This document shows, in pieces, positions 35,494-45,081 of a DNA stretch of 64,000 bases. The notes under the pieces were generated by a model that saw only the letters and a list, made by a program, of their open reading frames with translations, had not been told where the DNA came from and searched no databases. The stretch is taken from assembly GCF_020829665.1 (NCBI RefSeq), contig NZ_JAIVFT010000012.1, positions 1 through 64,000 of the forward strand, given 5' to 3'. The position numbers and the translations under genes were made by a program. Every line of letters begins with the position of its first letter. Positions within the stretch are counted from its first letter, which is position 1. Source of the stretch: Nostoc sp. CHAB 5824 (lineage in GTDB: Bacteria > Cyanobacteriota > Cyanobacteriia > Cyanobacteriales > Nostocaceae).

Positions 35494-35653
35494 AATTGTT
35501 AACTCGCTTGCTCGTTTAATAATTTGATTGATAGTCGTTTATTTAGAATGCGTAGTATTTCCTGAAAAAATCTTTATTCCTTCGTATGCGTATTATTATC
35601 TCAAAACAAATCTTTACAACACCTCCCCCGGTCGGGTGATTGTGGGACGATCT

Positions 35654-36121
35654 TTAGGAGAGGTTAGCGATCGCCCGATTCAAGATTTGGGAAAACAGTT
35701 CTCGGTCAGCAAAGGAAATACCATCCATCGCTTCATCACGCACGGCTGCGGCGATTGGCGGTAAGACAGCTTCTAGTTCCTTACCTGCATCTGTTAGCCA
35801 GATTCGCCAGATGCGGCGATCGTGGGTGTCACGTTCACGACGCACCAAGCCACGTTCTTCCATCCGATCTAATACGCCTGTTAAAGTCCCTCCTACTTGT
35901 TTGAGTTTGTCCCCAATACTAGAAGTAGGTAAACCATCTTCTTGCCATAAACAGCACAATACTAGCCAGTGAAATGGCGTAAGTCCAAACGGTTCTAGCC
36001 TCTCAGTAAACTTGCGACTAAGCAGTTGTGAGACTAATTTAATTCTGTAGCCCAAATTGTATGGTGCCAGATTTTGCTGCCACGAATCTAAAGCTGGGGA
36101 GTGATTAGATGTAGAAACCAT
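35654..36121 (-). CDS. MarR-family transcriptional regulator
   Basis: This 155-residue winged helix regulator shows the MarR layout: dimer helix QLLSRKFTERLEPFGLTPFH, HTH segment TSSIGDKLKQVGGTLTGVLD, wing ERRGLVRRERDTHDRRIWRI and C-terminal dimer helix. It is the first gene of the efflux operon and presumably represses it until a ligand binds. A near-palindromic operator candidate (TTAGTGTACGTACTATTA) is 13 bp upstream of the start codon. Confidence 0.92.
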   Translation of the reverse strand: MVSTSNHSPALDSWQQNLAPYNLGYRIKLVSQLLSRKFTERLEPFGLTPFHWLVLCCLWQEDGLPTSSIGDKLKQVGGTLTGVLDRMEERGLVRRERDTHDRRIWRIWLTDAGKELEAVLPPIAAAVRDEAMDGISFADRELFSQILNRAIANLS

Positions 36122-36133
36122 TTAGCAAAATAC

Positions 36134-36151
36134 TTAGTGTACGTACTATTA
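36134..36151. promoter_or_regulatory. Candidate MarR operator
   Basis: The 18-bp text TTAGTGTACGTACTATTA has a perfect GTACGTAC centre with partly matching flanks. It lies 13 bp upstream of the marR ATG (36119-36121), where a repressor would block transcription. It is assigned by position and symmetry only. Confidence 0.45.
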
Positions 36152-36170
36152 TCATAACTAAATTAATATT

Positions 36171-36265
36171 TTTTAGCAATAGTTGCTTTGCATCTGTTTT
36201 AGGGAATAAATTGAATCAACTAATACTCTTTAACTGTACCAAGAATGCGGTGAGGCCTAGATAAT
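36171..36265 (-). pseudogene. 3' remnant of a glycosyltransferase (ArnT-like) gene
   Basis: Read on the minus strand this gives KLSRPHRILGTVKEY, an in-frame TAG, LIQFIP and TAA. It matches by eye the end of the ArnT-like gene at 38420-38489 (KLSRPHRILGTVKEYQLIQV), with similar bases also after the stop. It is a direct-repeat copy about 2.2 kb away, flanking the plus-strand membrane gene. Confidence 0.75.
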
Positions 36266-36540
36266 TTTACGATGATTTGTCACATTTCGATTTCTCCTCA
36301 GAACCCAGCACGTTGCACAAGTTCTAGCTGAAATCTTACATAGACAAGCGACACTCTATCCTTTTAACCCAAACAGTTCGGCTTTGATAACCTTTTGTTC
36401 TGTGTAGAGAACAGAGCATTGCTAGAATTATTTACTCTATAAATGACCGTTCATTACTTGAAGATTGTACAATCAGAAAAATTGAAAAAAGCTTTTGATT
36501 TTCCTAATTAACACGATTTCTTCAGACATGGACGCGCACA

Positions 36541-38271
36541 ATGCTAATTCGACAATTACAAAAAGTTTTAACAACACCTATTATTCAAAAAAGCAGACGA
36601 AATCAATCTAGATTGACTGTTATCTTTTGGTACAGTCTAAGTCTAACTTTTGCTGTTGGTTATATTATTATGGGGCTGCGACAAGCTCTCAGCAGTAAAT
36701 ATATAGTCAGCGACGATGCACGGGAATATATTTCTTGGATATATCGTTACTTTAACCCAGATTTATTTCCTGGAGATTTAATTGCTGATTATTTTCAGTC
36801 TGTGACACCAATTGGATATGGTATTATTTATAAAATAATTGCAGCTTTAGATATAGATCCAATTTTGTTTAGCAAAGTTTTTCCAATAGTATTAGGACTA
36901 ATTACAACTAGTTATTGCTTTGTAGTCTGTATGCAGATATTACCAGTGCCAATGGTGGGTTTTATCGCATCTTTACTTTTAAATCAAAGTCTTTGCATTC
37001 ATGATGACCTATTTTCTGCTACTCCTAGAGATTTTATTTATCCCCTATTTTTAGCTTTTCTATATTATTCAATCCGGTCTTCTGAGTTCGGGATATTAAT
37101 TGTATTCGCACTCCAATGTTTAATGTACCCTATAATAGCTTTTGTCGATTTATTAATTTTATTTTTGAGATTATTCCATTGGCAGAATAGACAGATAACT
37201 ATTTCTGATAACCGAAAAGATTTTATTTTATTTGTAGCAGCCATTATGATTGCTGGTATTCTAATTTTACCTTATACCATTCAATCATCACAATTTGGCC
37301 CGACCATTACTGCTGCTGTTGCAAGAACTATGCCAGACTACTGGCATGGAGGAAGAGTTAGCTATTTTAGTCATAATATTGTTAGTTATTGGTTTGATGG
37401 TAGAGATAGCGGTTTTTTTGCTTTAATTGCACCTCCTCAACTATTATTTGGTTTATTATTACCAATTATCCTAAAATTCCAGTCTCACTTTCTTCTAACC
37501 AAGCAAGTAAAAGATGAAGTCAAACTATTACTACAGGTAGTAATAGCTAGTTTAATCATGTTTTTTACTGCCCATGCCTTAGCTTTTAAACTGCACTGGC
37601 CTAGCCGCTACACCCATCATACTTTTAAGATGGTACTTGCTCTTGCAGCAGCAATTTCTATTACCTTGATTTTAGATGCTATATTTCAATGGTCGAGACA
37701 AAATGGCAGACAAATTTTAATCTTGGGGACTATTATAATCCTTGGTGCAGGACTCGTTTTGTACCCTAGTAGTTTAAAAGTTTTTCCCAAAACTCCTTAT
37801 TTAGAGGGTCAAGTTCCAACATTATATAATTTTTTGCAAAAGCAACCGCAAAATATTGTCATAGCCTCTACTTCCGAAGAAGCAGATAACATACCTATCT
37901 TTGCTCAAAGAACAATTTTAGTGGGTAAAGAATATGCTTTACCGATCCATACAAAATATTACGCTCAATTTCGCAAGCGGATGATTGACCTTATTAATGC
38001 CCAATATACTGAAGATATTAATCAGATTAAAGACTTTATCCAAAAATACCACGTAACTTTTTGGTTATTAGAACGTTCTGCATTCCTTCCAGAATATATA
38101 ACTAAAAACACTTGGCTACAACAATATCAGCCAGCGGCACAACAAGCGAACGCAAATTTACAGAAGGCTGTACCTGTTTTAGCGACATTAATTAACTCTT
38201 GCGCTGTTTTTGAGACTGATAATTTAGTCCTTCTTAAAACAGAATGTATCAAAGTGGTAACGAAGACTTGA
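36541..38271 (+). CDS. Polytopic membrane protein, GT-C-like
   Basis: This 576-residue protein has about ten hydrophobic segments in its first 420 residues and a soluble C-terminal part (about 420-576) with two or three strand/helix units (QPQNIVIASTSEEADNIPIF, KDFIQKYHVTFWLLERSAFL). The first loop, SKYIVSDDAREYISWIYRYF, has paired acidic residues as in GT-C type lipid-linked-sugar glycosyltransferases, but no signature decides the matter. It is convergent with the ArnT-like gene. Its AT-rich sequence differs from most neighbours. Confidence 0.6.
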   Translation: MLIRQLQKVLTTPIIQKSRRNQSRLTVIFWYSLSLTFAVGYIIMGLRQALSSKYIVSDDAREYISWIYRYFNPDLFPGDLIADYFQSVTPIGYGIIYKIIAALDIDPILFSKVFPIVLGLITTSYCFVVCMQILPVPMVGFIASLLLNQSLCIHDDLFSATPRDFIYPLFLAFLYYSIRSSEFGILIVFALQCLMYPIIAFVDLLILFLRLFHWQNRQITISDNRKDFILFVAAIMIAGILILPYTIQSSQFGPTITAAVARTMPDYWHGGRVSYFSHNIVSYWFDGRDSGFFALIAPPQLLFGLLLPIILKFQSHFLLTKQVKDEVKLLLQVVIASLIMFFTAHALAFKLHWPSRYTHHTFKMVLALAAAISITLILDAIFQWSRQNGRQILILGTIIILGAGLVLYPSSLKVFPKTPYLEGQVPTLYNFLQKQPQNIVIASTSEEADNIPIFAQRTILVGKEYALPIHTKYYAQFRKRMIDLINAQYTEDINQIKDFIQKYHVTFWLLERSAFLPEYITKNTWLQQYQPAAQQANANLQKAVPVLATLINSCAVFETDNLVLLKTECIKVVTKT

Positions 38272-38419
38272 ACACAATGCCGAATTATAGCAATCCGATT
38301 TGATTCTTGAAAAAATTTAACTATATGTAGGCTGCGTTAGGAAGGAGTGTGTAAGATACCAAAACCTTAGTTTTCGGACTGGACTAATTAGATTTAGCAA
38401 CAGTGGTTTTCCATCTGTC

Positions 38420-40078
38420 TTAGGGAATAACTTGAATTAACTGGTACTCTTTGACTGTACCAAGAATGCGGTGAGGTCTAGATAATTTAGGGGACTGGTC
38501 AGTATAGATCCAAGCATAGCTCAAAGCTGGTACTTGGGAAATAGAGGCTACTTGTTGGGGACGAGTAGAAAGATAGAAATTAAGCAGAACTTTGGTTTTA
38601 GCGTCTATTTCCACATAGTAGGTTGGATGAGATTGGATAATTGAAGCGATCGCACTTTGTTGTAAAAAAGCTTTCAAAACAGGGTTATAGTCACTTAACA
38701 GACCGATGCTACCCATCGCTGCCAAAGCCAGCCAACAGGGAATTAACCAACCTGCAATCCAATAACGCGCTGTAAGAAACTTTTTGCCAAAGTGGTAACG
38801 GCCAATCCACACCATAGGTAAGATTAACCAACCCAAGCCCATAGCCAAGCCAATAGTTGCATACTTGCGGATGTCAGAACTACCCCAACTAAAAATGCCA
38901 ATACTCGCTATAACAAGTAAAACACCTAACCCACCCAAGCCATAACTGAGGTTTCGAGGAAGATTATTTTTTGCAAAAAGGTTTAATATCTTTTTTTTAC
39001 TTTTTTCAAGAGGGAAGTGTGGGGGAATTCCTGTCTGGGAAATATTACCCAACCAGTTTAAACCGACAGATGCAAACAAAGCGATGAACGGATAAAGGCA
39101 AAGACTATAGTGAGATAAACGAGTGCTAAAAATACTAATTTCTACAAATAAAACCAGTGGAAAGCCAACTAATATTAACTGGTAACGAGGAATGGGACGA
39201 CGGAGAGTTAAAAATAAACCTAAAAGTCCGAAAAAAGCCCAAGGAAATGCTTTTAAAGGAATATTCCAGACATAGAATAGTAGTCCATTAGACTCCCGCT
39301 CTTCAGAACCTAGTTGTACAACAAACTTGAGTAACTCCTGAAAACTATTATTTCCGTAGTGCAGCCAGCTTAACCACAGCCAAACACAGGTAGGTATTAA
39401 ACCTACGAAAAAGCCTAAATATAAAATTGGGTTAGTAAGATGACGATGACGGCGATGTTCCCAAATTAAATAAGGTAATAAAGCTGTAATTGGCAAAAAA
39501 ATCATAAAGCTTCTGACTAAGAAGCCTAAACCTAAACTTAAACCAGCTAGAAAACTCCACCAATAGCGATATTTAGGATGTAATTCCGTTTTTATGAAAG
39601 ACAAAATAGCTAAAAGTACCAAGAGAACCATCGGTACATCAGGTGTACTTAAGCGAGAGTATTGCAGCCAGAGAAATTCCACACTTAAAATTGCAGCAGC
39701 TAGCCAACCTAATTTTTTGCCTAGCATACTTTTGCCGATTTCATAGACAAGCCATAAGCTAAAAATGCCAGCAATCATACTAGGAATACGCGCACTAGTA
39801 TCACTTGTACCAAACAGCTTGTAGAAACTGGCAATTATCCAATAAGGGCCAGGCGTTTTATGATGTGCCTTTTCCCAAGGAGCTATCCAATTACCAGAAT
39901 CAAACATCAGACGCGCACGTGATGCGTAAAGCCCTTCATCATGTGCCATCAGGCTATTATGTCCAGAAGTAAATAGTAATAAGGGCAGTAGCCAAACTAA
40001 CAAACTAAAATACGGTAATGATGCGACTAGCCGGATTTGCCGCCAAATATACTGCAAAAAGTGTAGTTTATATAACAT
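38420..40078 (-). CDS. ArnT/PMT-family (GT39-83-like) membrane glycosyltransferase
   Basis: This 552-residue protein has the PMT_2 layout: first loop NSLMAHDEGLYASRARLMFD with the DEG-type acidic motif, HKTPGPYWIIASFYKLFG, multiple membrane segments and a soluble tail. The family uses polyprenyl-phosphate sugars to modify lipids or proteins outside the inner membrane. The last residues (KEYQLIQVIP) are repeated as a remnant at 36171-36265. Target and donor are unknown. It is monocistronic, with its start at ATG 40078. Confidence 0.85.
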   Translation of the reverse strand: MLYKLHFLQYIWRQIRLVASLPYFSLLVWLLPLLLFTSGHNSLMAHDEGLYASRARLMFDSGNWIAPWEKAHHKTPGPYWIIASFYKLFGTSDTSARIPSMIAGIFSLWLVYEIGKSMLGKKLGWLAAAILSVEFLWLQYSRLSTPDVPMVLLVLLAILSFIKTELHPKYRYWWSFLAGLSLGLGFLVRSFMIFLPITALLPYLIWEHRRHRHLTNPILYLGFFVGLIPTCVWLWLSWLHYGNNSFQELLKFVVQLGSEERESNGLLFYVWNIPLKAFPWAFFGLLGLFLTLRRPIPRYQLILVGFPLVLFVEISIFSTRLSHYSLCLYPFIALFASVGLNWLGNISQTGIPPHFPLEKSKKKILNLFAKNNLPRNLSYGLGGLGVLLVIASIGIFSWGSSDIRKYATIGLAMGLGWLILPMVWIGRYHFGKKFLTARYWIAGWLIPCWLALAAMGSIGLLSDYNPVLKAFLQQSAIASIIQSHPTYYVEIDAKTKVLLNFYLSTRPQQVASISQVPALSYAWIYTDQSPKLSRPHRILGTVKEYQLIQVIP

Positions 40079-40216
40079 TGAATTAATAAAAATTGAATGC
40101 TGCTATTTAGACTAGTTTATGTGTCTTACTGTTATTAAAATATGTTACATAGTGTTTGTTAAAAAATATCTGAAATTACAGCAATTTTCGGAAAAAGTAC
40201 TCCAAAACAGAGATTT

Positions 40217-40861
40217 ATGCAGTTAAAACCGAATCAACGCCTGAAATTAGACGACACAGACGATAAGCTCTTCTATGCCTATCCTCGCTTCGTCACCCAT
40301 GTCGATGAAGGATTTATTCAACAGCTAACGGATTTATATCGCGATCGCCTCAAACCCAACACCCGCATTTTTGATATGATGAGCAGTTGGGTGTCTCATC
40401 TACCAGAAGAGATGCAGTTTGGCCATGTGGAAGGACACGGACTTAATGGTGAGGAACTAGCACGAAATCCCCGCTTAAATCATTACTTTGTGCAAAATCT
40501 TAACGAAAATCCGCAGCTACCTTTACCAGATGAAGATTTTGATGCTGTTCTCAATTGCGTATCTGTGCAGTATGTGCAATATCCAGAAGCAGTATTTTCC
40601 GAAATTTACCGCATTCTGAAACCCGGTGGTGTTGCAATTATCAGCTTTTCTAACCGCATGTTTTTTGAAAAGGCGATTCAAGCCTGGCGCGAAGCTTCAG
40701 AAGCACAGCGAGTGGAATTAGTCAAAGCTTACTTCGCCTCAGTTCCAGGATTTACAACCGCAGAAGTTATAGCTCATAAATCAACATTACCGAATTTATT
40801 ACAGTGGTTAGGTGCAGCTGGAGGAGATCCATTTTATGCCGTCATAGCTTACCGCAATTAA
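40217..40861 (+). CDS. Class I SAM-dependent methyltransferase
   Basis: This 214-residue methyltransferase has RIFDMMSSWVSHLPEE (motif I variant DMMSS instead of the glycine-rich loop), VEGHGLNGEELARNP, DFDAVLNCVSVQYVQYPEAV and EIYRILKPGGVAIISFSNRM, which place it in the Methyltransf_11/25 group. The unusual motif I, without GxGxG, is shared by a set of cyanobacterial and plant proteins with this start, so it need not be a defect. The substrate is unknown. It stands 67 bp before a DUF1772 gene. Confidence 0.85.
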   Translation: MQLKPNQRLKLDDTDDKLFYAYPRFVTHVDEGFIQQLTDLYRDRLKPNTRIFDMMSSWVSHLPEEMQFGHVEGHGLNGEELARNPRLNHYFVQNLNENPQLPLPDEDFDAVLNCVSVQYVQYPEAVFSEIYRILKPGGVAIISFSNRMFFEKAIQAWREASEAQRVELVKAYFASVPGFTTAEVIAHKSTLPNLLQWLGAAGGDPFYAVIAYRN

Positions 40862-40927
40862 GCCAAACAATGCCGTTTGAAAATAGCTTTGCGGTAGCGC
40901 AAGTGGCGGTAATCTACAGGAGGCTTT

Positions 40928-41428
40928 ATGACAACCACTAATAACTTGCTTTTCGCATTGAAGCTGTTCTCGGCACTAGGCTGCGGGCTTGTGGCTGGCG
41001 TCTTCTTTGCCTTTTCGACTTTTGTGATGAATGCCCTTACACGACTCCAACCGAAGGAGGGGATTGCCGCTATGCAATCCATTAATATCACGGCGATCAA
41101 TCCGTTATTCATGCTAGCGCTCTTCGGAACGGCTGCGGCTTGCATGTTTCTAGTGGTTTCCTCGCTGTTAAATTGGCATCAACGTGGTGCTGGCTACTTG
41201 CTTGTCGGCAGTCTGATCTATCTCATTGGCACGGTTCTAGTGACGATCGCGTTCAATGTACCACTGAATGATGCACTGGCGATCGCCAAACCGGACAGCA
41301 CTGAAGGTGCGAACCTATGGGCTAAATACCTAACCAATTGGACAATTTGGAACCACGTTCGCACAATAGCAGCACTGGCGGCAGCAGCAATCCTCATGAT
41401 TGCGCTTTGCGATCAACCGGTGAAATAA
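40928..41428 (+). CDS. DUF1772 (anthrone oxygenase-like) membrane protein
   Basis: This 166-residue protein has four membrane segments (LFSALGCGLVAGVFFAFSTF, LFMLALFGTAAACMFLVVSS, GYLLVGSLIYLIGTVLVTIA and a last one at IAALAAAAILMIAL) and the DUF1772 signature FAFSTFVMNALTRLQPKEGI, VPLNDALA and WAKYLTNWTIWNHVRT. In fungi related proteins oxidise anthrones; in bacteria the role is not known. An AGGAGG ribosome-binding site lies 5 bp before ATG. Confidence 0.88.
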   Translation: MTTTNNLLFALKLFSALGCGLVAGVFFAFSTFVMNALTRLQPKEGIAAMQSINITAINPLFMLALFGTAAACMFLVVSSLLNWHQRGAGYLLVGSLIYLIGTVLVTIAFNVPLNDALAIAKPDSTEGANLWAKYLTNWTIWNHVRTIAALAAAAILMIALCDQPVK

Positions 41429-41480
41429 GAATAAAACTATATGAGTGTTCAAGCAGCACTAACTTGCAATCCGTTGTAGT

Positions 41481-42305
41481 TTAAACCCATTGCACAGGAT
41501 CTAATTGATAGTAACGTTGCAATTGCTCATAAAGTGCCGGATGTTTGGACAGCAATTGGTGCGGTTTCTCAAAGAATGTCTCGGTTGCTACGGCAAAAAA
41601 TTCTGCGGGATTCGTTGCACCATAGCTATCCATTACCGTCTTTACGCCTTGTATAACATCATGACAAAGTTGCTGATATTCTTCTGTCATCACCTTCGCC
41701 CAAATAGCATAGTCTGAGTTGCTTTGGAGTATAGGAACTCCTTCAGCTTTCCCATCCTCTTGATCTAACTGATGGGCGAATTCATGAAGAACAACGTTAC
41801 GTCCGTCTTCCCAGTTATTAATGTCTTGTTTCACCTGTTCCCAAGACAGTACTACTTGGTCATTTGTCCACGATTCACCCAGTCTTGCTACACGCCTTTC
41901 TTCAACAACATAATTTCCGATGGAAGTCGTTTCCTGAACAAAATAAGCATTAGGATAAACCAGAATTGAACGAAGTCTAGGGAAGTATTGTCCACGTTCA
42001 TTTAATAGAAGTAAACAAGCGATCGCAGCAAGGGTAAGTTTCATTTCCTCTGTAACTTGTAATCCTCTACAGCCAATAAATTGCTTTTCTGCTAAAAATA
42101 CTTGAATATGTCCCTGAAGTCGTCTGATTTCATTGGGAGAGAGACACAGATAAATAGGAAGATTATTCTCAATAATTGCATTCCACAGTGGGGGAAAAGG
42201 ACGGTGTTTGAGACGGTTTCTTCGCCTTTTTACTAGAATGGGATTGATTAAAATCCCGGTGAGAATCAGCCCAATAATGATAAAGACAACTATTGTTTGA
42301 ATCAT
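41481..42305 (-). CDS. MtfA-like zinc-dependent peptidase
   Basis: This 274-residue protein of peptidase family M90 has an N-terminal membrane anchor (about 2-25) and the metal motif HEFAHQLDQEDG (174-185), with a third ligand in NPAEFFAVATETFFEKP. MtfA is a zinc peptidase that titrates the repressor Mlc in E. coli; the cyanobacterial role is unknown. The VYPNAYFVQE region is typical. It is a single gene on the minus strand. Confidence 0.9.
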   Translation of the reverse strand: MIQTIVVFIIIGLILTGILINPILVKRRRNRLKHRPFPPLWNAIIENNLPIYLCLSPNEIRRLQGHIQVFLAEKQFIGCRGLQVTEEMKLTLAAIACLLLLNERGQYFPRLRSILVYPNAYFVQETTSIGNYVVEERRVARLGESWTNDQVVLSWEQVKQDINNWEDGRNVVLHEFAHQLDQEDGKAEGVPILQSNSDYAIWAKVMTEEYQQLCHDVIQGVKTVMDSYGATNPAEFFAVATETFFEKPHQLLSKHPALYEQLQRYYQLDPVQWV

Positions 42306-42492
42306 TGACTTATGAGCAGGTTACATATTTAAGTTACTGTTAACTAGATGCAAATAATTTAGCGTAACGCACCCTACAGCTACTATAAGCATCAAGAAAA
42401 AGAGAAAAAATGGTAGCAACTTACACAATCCATCCTAACGAATACTTCTTAAAGCTAAAATTTTTTTTAAATGGATAAAATGACGGGTTTAG

Positions 42493-42948
42493 TTAGACAT
42501 TGCACTCAGGTAACCAGTGATATTCAACATTCGGTTGACCGTTGATTTTGTTAGTTGATAGCTTACTGAATTTGAAACCATGTCGTTCGTAAAATTTACA
42601 AGCTCGCATATTCGCTTGTAATGTGTGAAGCTTCAGCCCTTGCGGACAAATTGCCTTAGCTTGGGCAAGTAGGACTGAACCGATACCCTGATTTTGATAG
42701 GTCGCATCTACAAACAGCTGGCTTAACCATTGTTCCTCTTTGAGAACTACAACAAAACCCACAATCTGATTTTCAACTTCCGCCAGCCAAACATCCCCAT
42801 GTACAGCTAGGTCATCACGAAATCGAGCTTTCCATAAAGAATACGGTTGTGGGTGTTTAATATGAGAAAATGTTTCATGCCAAGTTCGATACCACAAACG
42901 GACAGTATCTTCTAAATCATTTAATTGATAGGGACGAATCGTTACCAC
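42493..42948 (-). CDS. GNAT-family N-acetyltransferase
   Basis: This 151-residue acetyltransferase shows IVGFVVVLKEEQWLSQLFVD, the acetyl-CoA loop YQNQGIGSVLLAQAKAICPQ (QxxGxG/A type) and LHTLQANMRACKFYERHGFK. Such enzymes acetylate amines, antibiotics or protein N-termini; the substrate is unknown. It is alone on the minus strand. Confidence 0.9.
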   Translation of the reverse strand: MVTIRPYQLNDLEDTVRLWYRTWHETFSHIKHPQPYSLWKARFRDDLAVHGDVWLAEVENQIVGFVVVLKEEQWLSQLFVDATYQNQGIGSVLLAQAKAICPQGLKLHTLQANMRACKFYERHGFKFSKLSTNKINGQPNVEYHWLPECNV

Positions 42949-43120
42949 GATATGGCAAGTTACTTTTAAAGTAGTACTTTCATGTTTGCAGATACTTTAA
43001 TTATACTGGTTTAAATTGGATAGTTTAGGTGCGAATTATTCTGAGTAGCGCCACCATTTTAAAATACTTATTAATGCAATAGGAAGATGCAAAAACTATA
43101 TTTACTGGCACATATCACCG

Positions 43121-45067
43121 CTATTGGATCAGAATTATGCAAGATTGGATTTTGGTAGAAAGGGTTTTTTGAAGCCCTTGCTCAACTTTGCTAATCAGTT
43201 GATCAAAAGCTTCTTTATCTGCTGTCAATTGTTCTTGAAGAACTTTCTCTAACTCAGGCTTTATTTGCTCACACATATCATCGATTTTTTTGTCACTCAA
43301 AAAACTAGAACGAACCCAACTAGGTACATCCACATTTGTCTTGATTACTTCTTGAACACTCTTGCGATTTAGCTCCATTCCTGCCGCCATCACCGAAGCC
43401 CCATATACTAGTGCAATAGGCCAGGTTAAATGTCCAGTTAGTATGAGAGTAATGATGCTAGCTACAGTGCCTCCACCGATTACTACATTGACAATAAAGC
43501 CCACTGTCTCAGCCAGAATAGCATCTCCAATTCGTAGCTCTGGGTTAACAAAATTTGGGTCAATGCTATCCTCAAACCTTAAGCTACTTCTAGGTATCTG
43601 AAACTTTCGACATATTGGATCGGTTTGTGCGGCTAAATCGGGTTGTATTTTATTGCTAAACCAATAAGCGCATTGATGATTAATTATCTCCACAGCGCGT
43701 TCGTCGGAGACGTTGCCGGAGGCATCGCTTTTGAGCCATTGTTCTGCCCGACTGATTAAAGATGTTTCCAAATCTGCTAAAGTTCGGATTTTGTTTTTTT
43801 GCCAATCTTTTAAACCTGGTTTAACTGCATTGACAATCAAGCCATCTGTCAAAGGCTTAGTTAGTGATTCGATTAACTCCGGGATATGCCTTTCAATCAA
43901 ACCTTTAAGCGTATTTGAGGTAAATAGTTTGTTGACTTCTTCTTTAAAAGCACCAGCACGCAGATCCCATCGTCCTACTCGTGCTAATCCCAGTGCAATA
44001 CACCGTTCTGGTTCCGGATCGGGGCGAAGCAGCGTTTCTGGTTCGGGAAACATTTCCTGACAAAGAAAGTGCGTAAATTTCATGCGAGATGCACCGCCAG
44101 TCATCAACAAAAGTTTCGGCACGATTCCAAGTTTTTCTAGCTTTTCTTTAGCCTCGGTTAAAGAGTCGCTAAACGATCGCACCCAACTATGATGCCCCAG
44201 TTCCGGTAAGGGCTGGTTTAAAATTTCCTCCATCATCAATTTATTTACTTGGGGAATAAAATAAATCTGTTCGTTGATCGACTCGAAGCCACGCGCAAAG
44301 GATTCAGGATCGCTGTATAGCTGTTCATTAGAAAAATAATCTTCTTTAGCTTTGCGGCAAGCAAGTTCACAACGAGCTTGGTGATGGGGATATTCCTTAA
44401 ATACTTTTTCGAGTAATGCTTTTTGTTCGTGGTTGGCGAGAGTCCGGGCAAAAATAGCTTTGTCAATTAGAGATGCACCTAAAGTATTACTCCCGAAATC
44501 TATCGGGATCTCTTCTAAGCTTTTAACCAGAGTAAAATCTGTGGTTGAAGAACCAATATCGACAATTAGCACCGATGCAACAAGTTTGTCATACTCCAGT
44601 TTCCCGGCTTCCTTAGCTTGCATGAAAGCAGCCCGCGATTCGGGTACAACATTTAGCCGGGGAATACCAGCTTCTTGAAGTAGCTTTTGGTATTCGGTGC
44701 GATCGCTAACTGACCATCCTGAAGGGCAACCAATGTAAAAATAGCTACCTTCCTCACCTTCAAGTTGTTTGCTTTCTTTCAAAAGTCGGTAATAGGTTGC
44801 CACAAAAGTGCTAATTGTTTCCCGATATTTAGGATCGTTGTTGGGTTTTTGCTTGAAAGAAATTGTCAGTTGGGTAACGCCAGCTTGAATTAATGCTTGT
44901 TCGCCGACAAGATAACCGAGTTTAGGATGCCAGCCAAGGGCTGTAATTTGGTTCTTCTTGTTATTAATCTCCAGCATCTGGGGGGGGTCGATGCTTTCCA
45001 CTATCGCTTTAGCTACAGCCGTTTCACCGTGCCCTAAATCAAAACCGATTGTTTCTAAAATTTCCAT
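43121..45067 (-). CDS. Hsp70/actin-like ATPase with membrane segment
   Basis: This 648-residue protein has an actin-fold ATPase half: phosphate-1 EILETIGFDLGHGETAVAKA, phosphate-2 VLIVDIGSSTTDFTLV and adenosine motif LMTGGASRM (322-330). The C-terminal half is not the usual peptide-binding domain: it has a helical region, a hydrophobic hairpin (about 520-566, FIVNVVIGGGTVASIITLIL) and a coiled-coil tail. It may act on or at a membrane. Residues 447-459 (SDASGNVSDERAV) come from an inserted repeat. It follows the 45082 gene by 14 bp as an operon. Confidence 0.8.
   Translation of the reverse strand: MEILETIGFDLGHGETAVAKAIVESIDPPQMLEINNKKNQITALGWHPKLGYLVGEQALIQAGVTQLTISFKQKPNNDPKYRETISTFVATYYRLLKESKQLEGEEGSYFYIGCPSGWSVSDRTEYQKLLQEAGIPRLNVVPESRAAFMQAKEAGKLEYDKLVASVLIVDIGSSTTDFTLVKSLEEIPIDFGSNTLGASLIDKAIFARTLANHEQKALLEKVFKEYPHHQARCELACRKAKEDYFSNEQLYSDPESFARGFESINEQIYFIPQVNKLMMEEILNQPLPELGHHSWVRSFSDSLTEAKEKLEKLGIVPKLLLMTGGASRMKFTHFLCQEMFPEPETLLRPDPEPERCIALGLARVGRWDLRAGAFKEEVNKLFTSNTLKGLIERHIPELIESLTKPLTDGLIVNAVKPGLKDWQKNKIRTLADLETSLISRAEQWLKSDASGNVSDERAVEIINHQCAYWFSNKIQPDLAAQTDPICRKFQIPRSSLRFEDSIDPNFVNPELRIGDAILAETVGFIVNVVIGGGTVASIITLILTGHLTWPIALVYGASVMAAGMELNRKSVQEVIKTNVDVPSWVRSSFLSDKKIDDMCEQIKPELEKVLQEQLTADKEAFDQLISKVEQGLQKTLSTKIQSCIILIQ
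43690..43733. repeat. Dispersed repeat inside the Hsp70-like gene
   Basis: The plus-strand text GGAGACGTTGCCGGAGGCAT followed by CGCTTTTGAG is read on the coding strand as KSDASGNVSDERAV, an addition that keeps the frame. It shares its GGAGGCATCGCT core with 1770-1782 in the amidohydrolase. It is a small-dispersed-repeat type insertion. Confidence 0.65.
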
Positions 45068-45081
45068 ACCCTTATTGTCTA

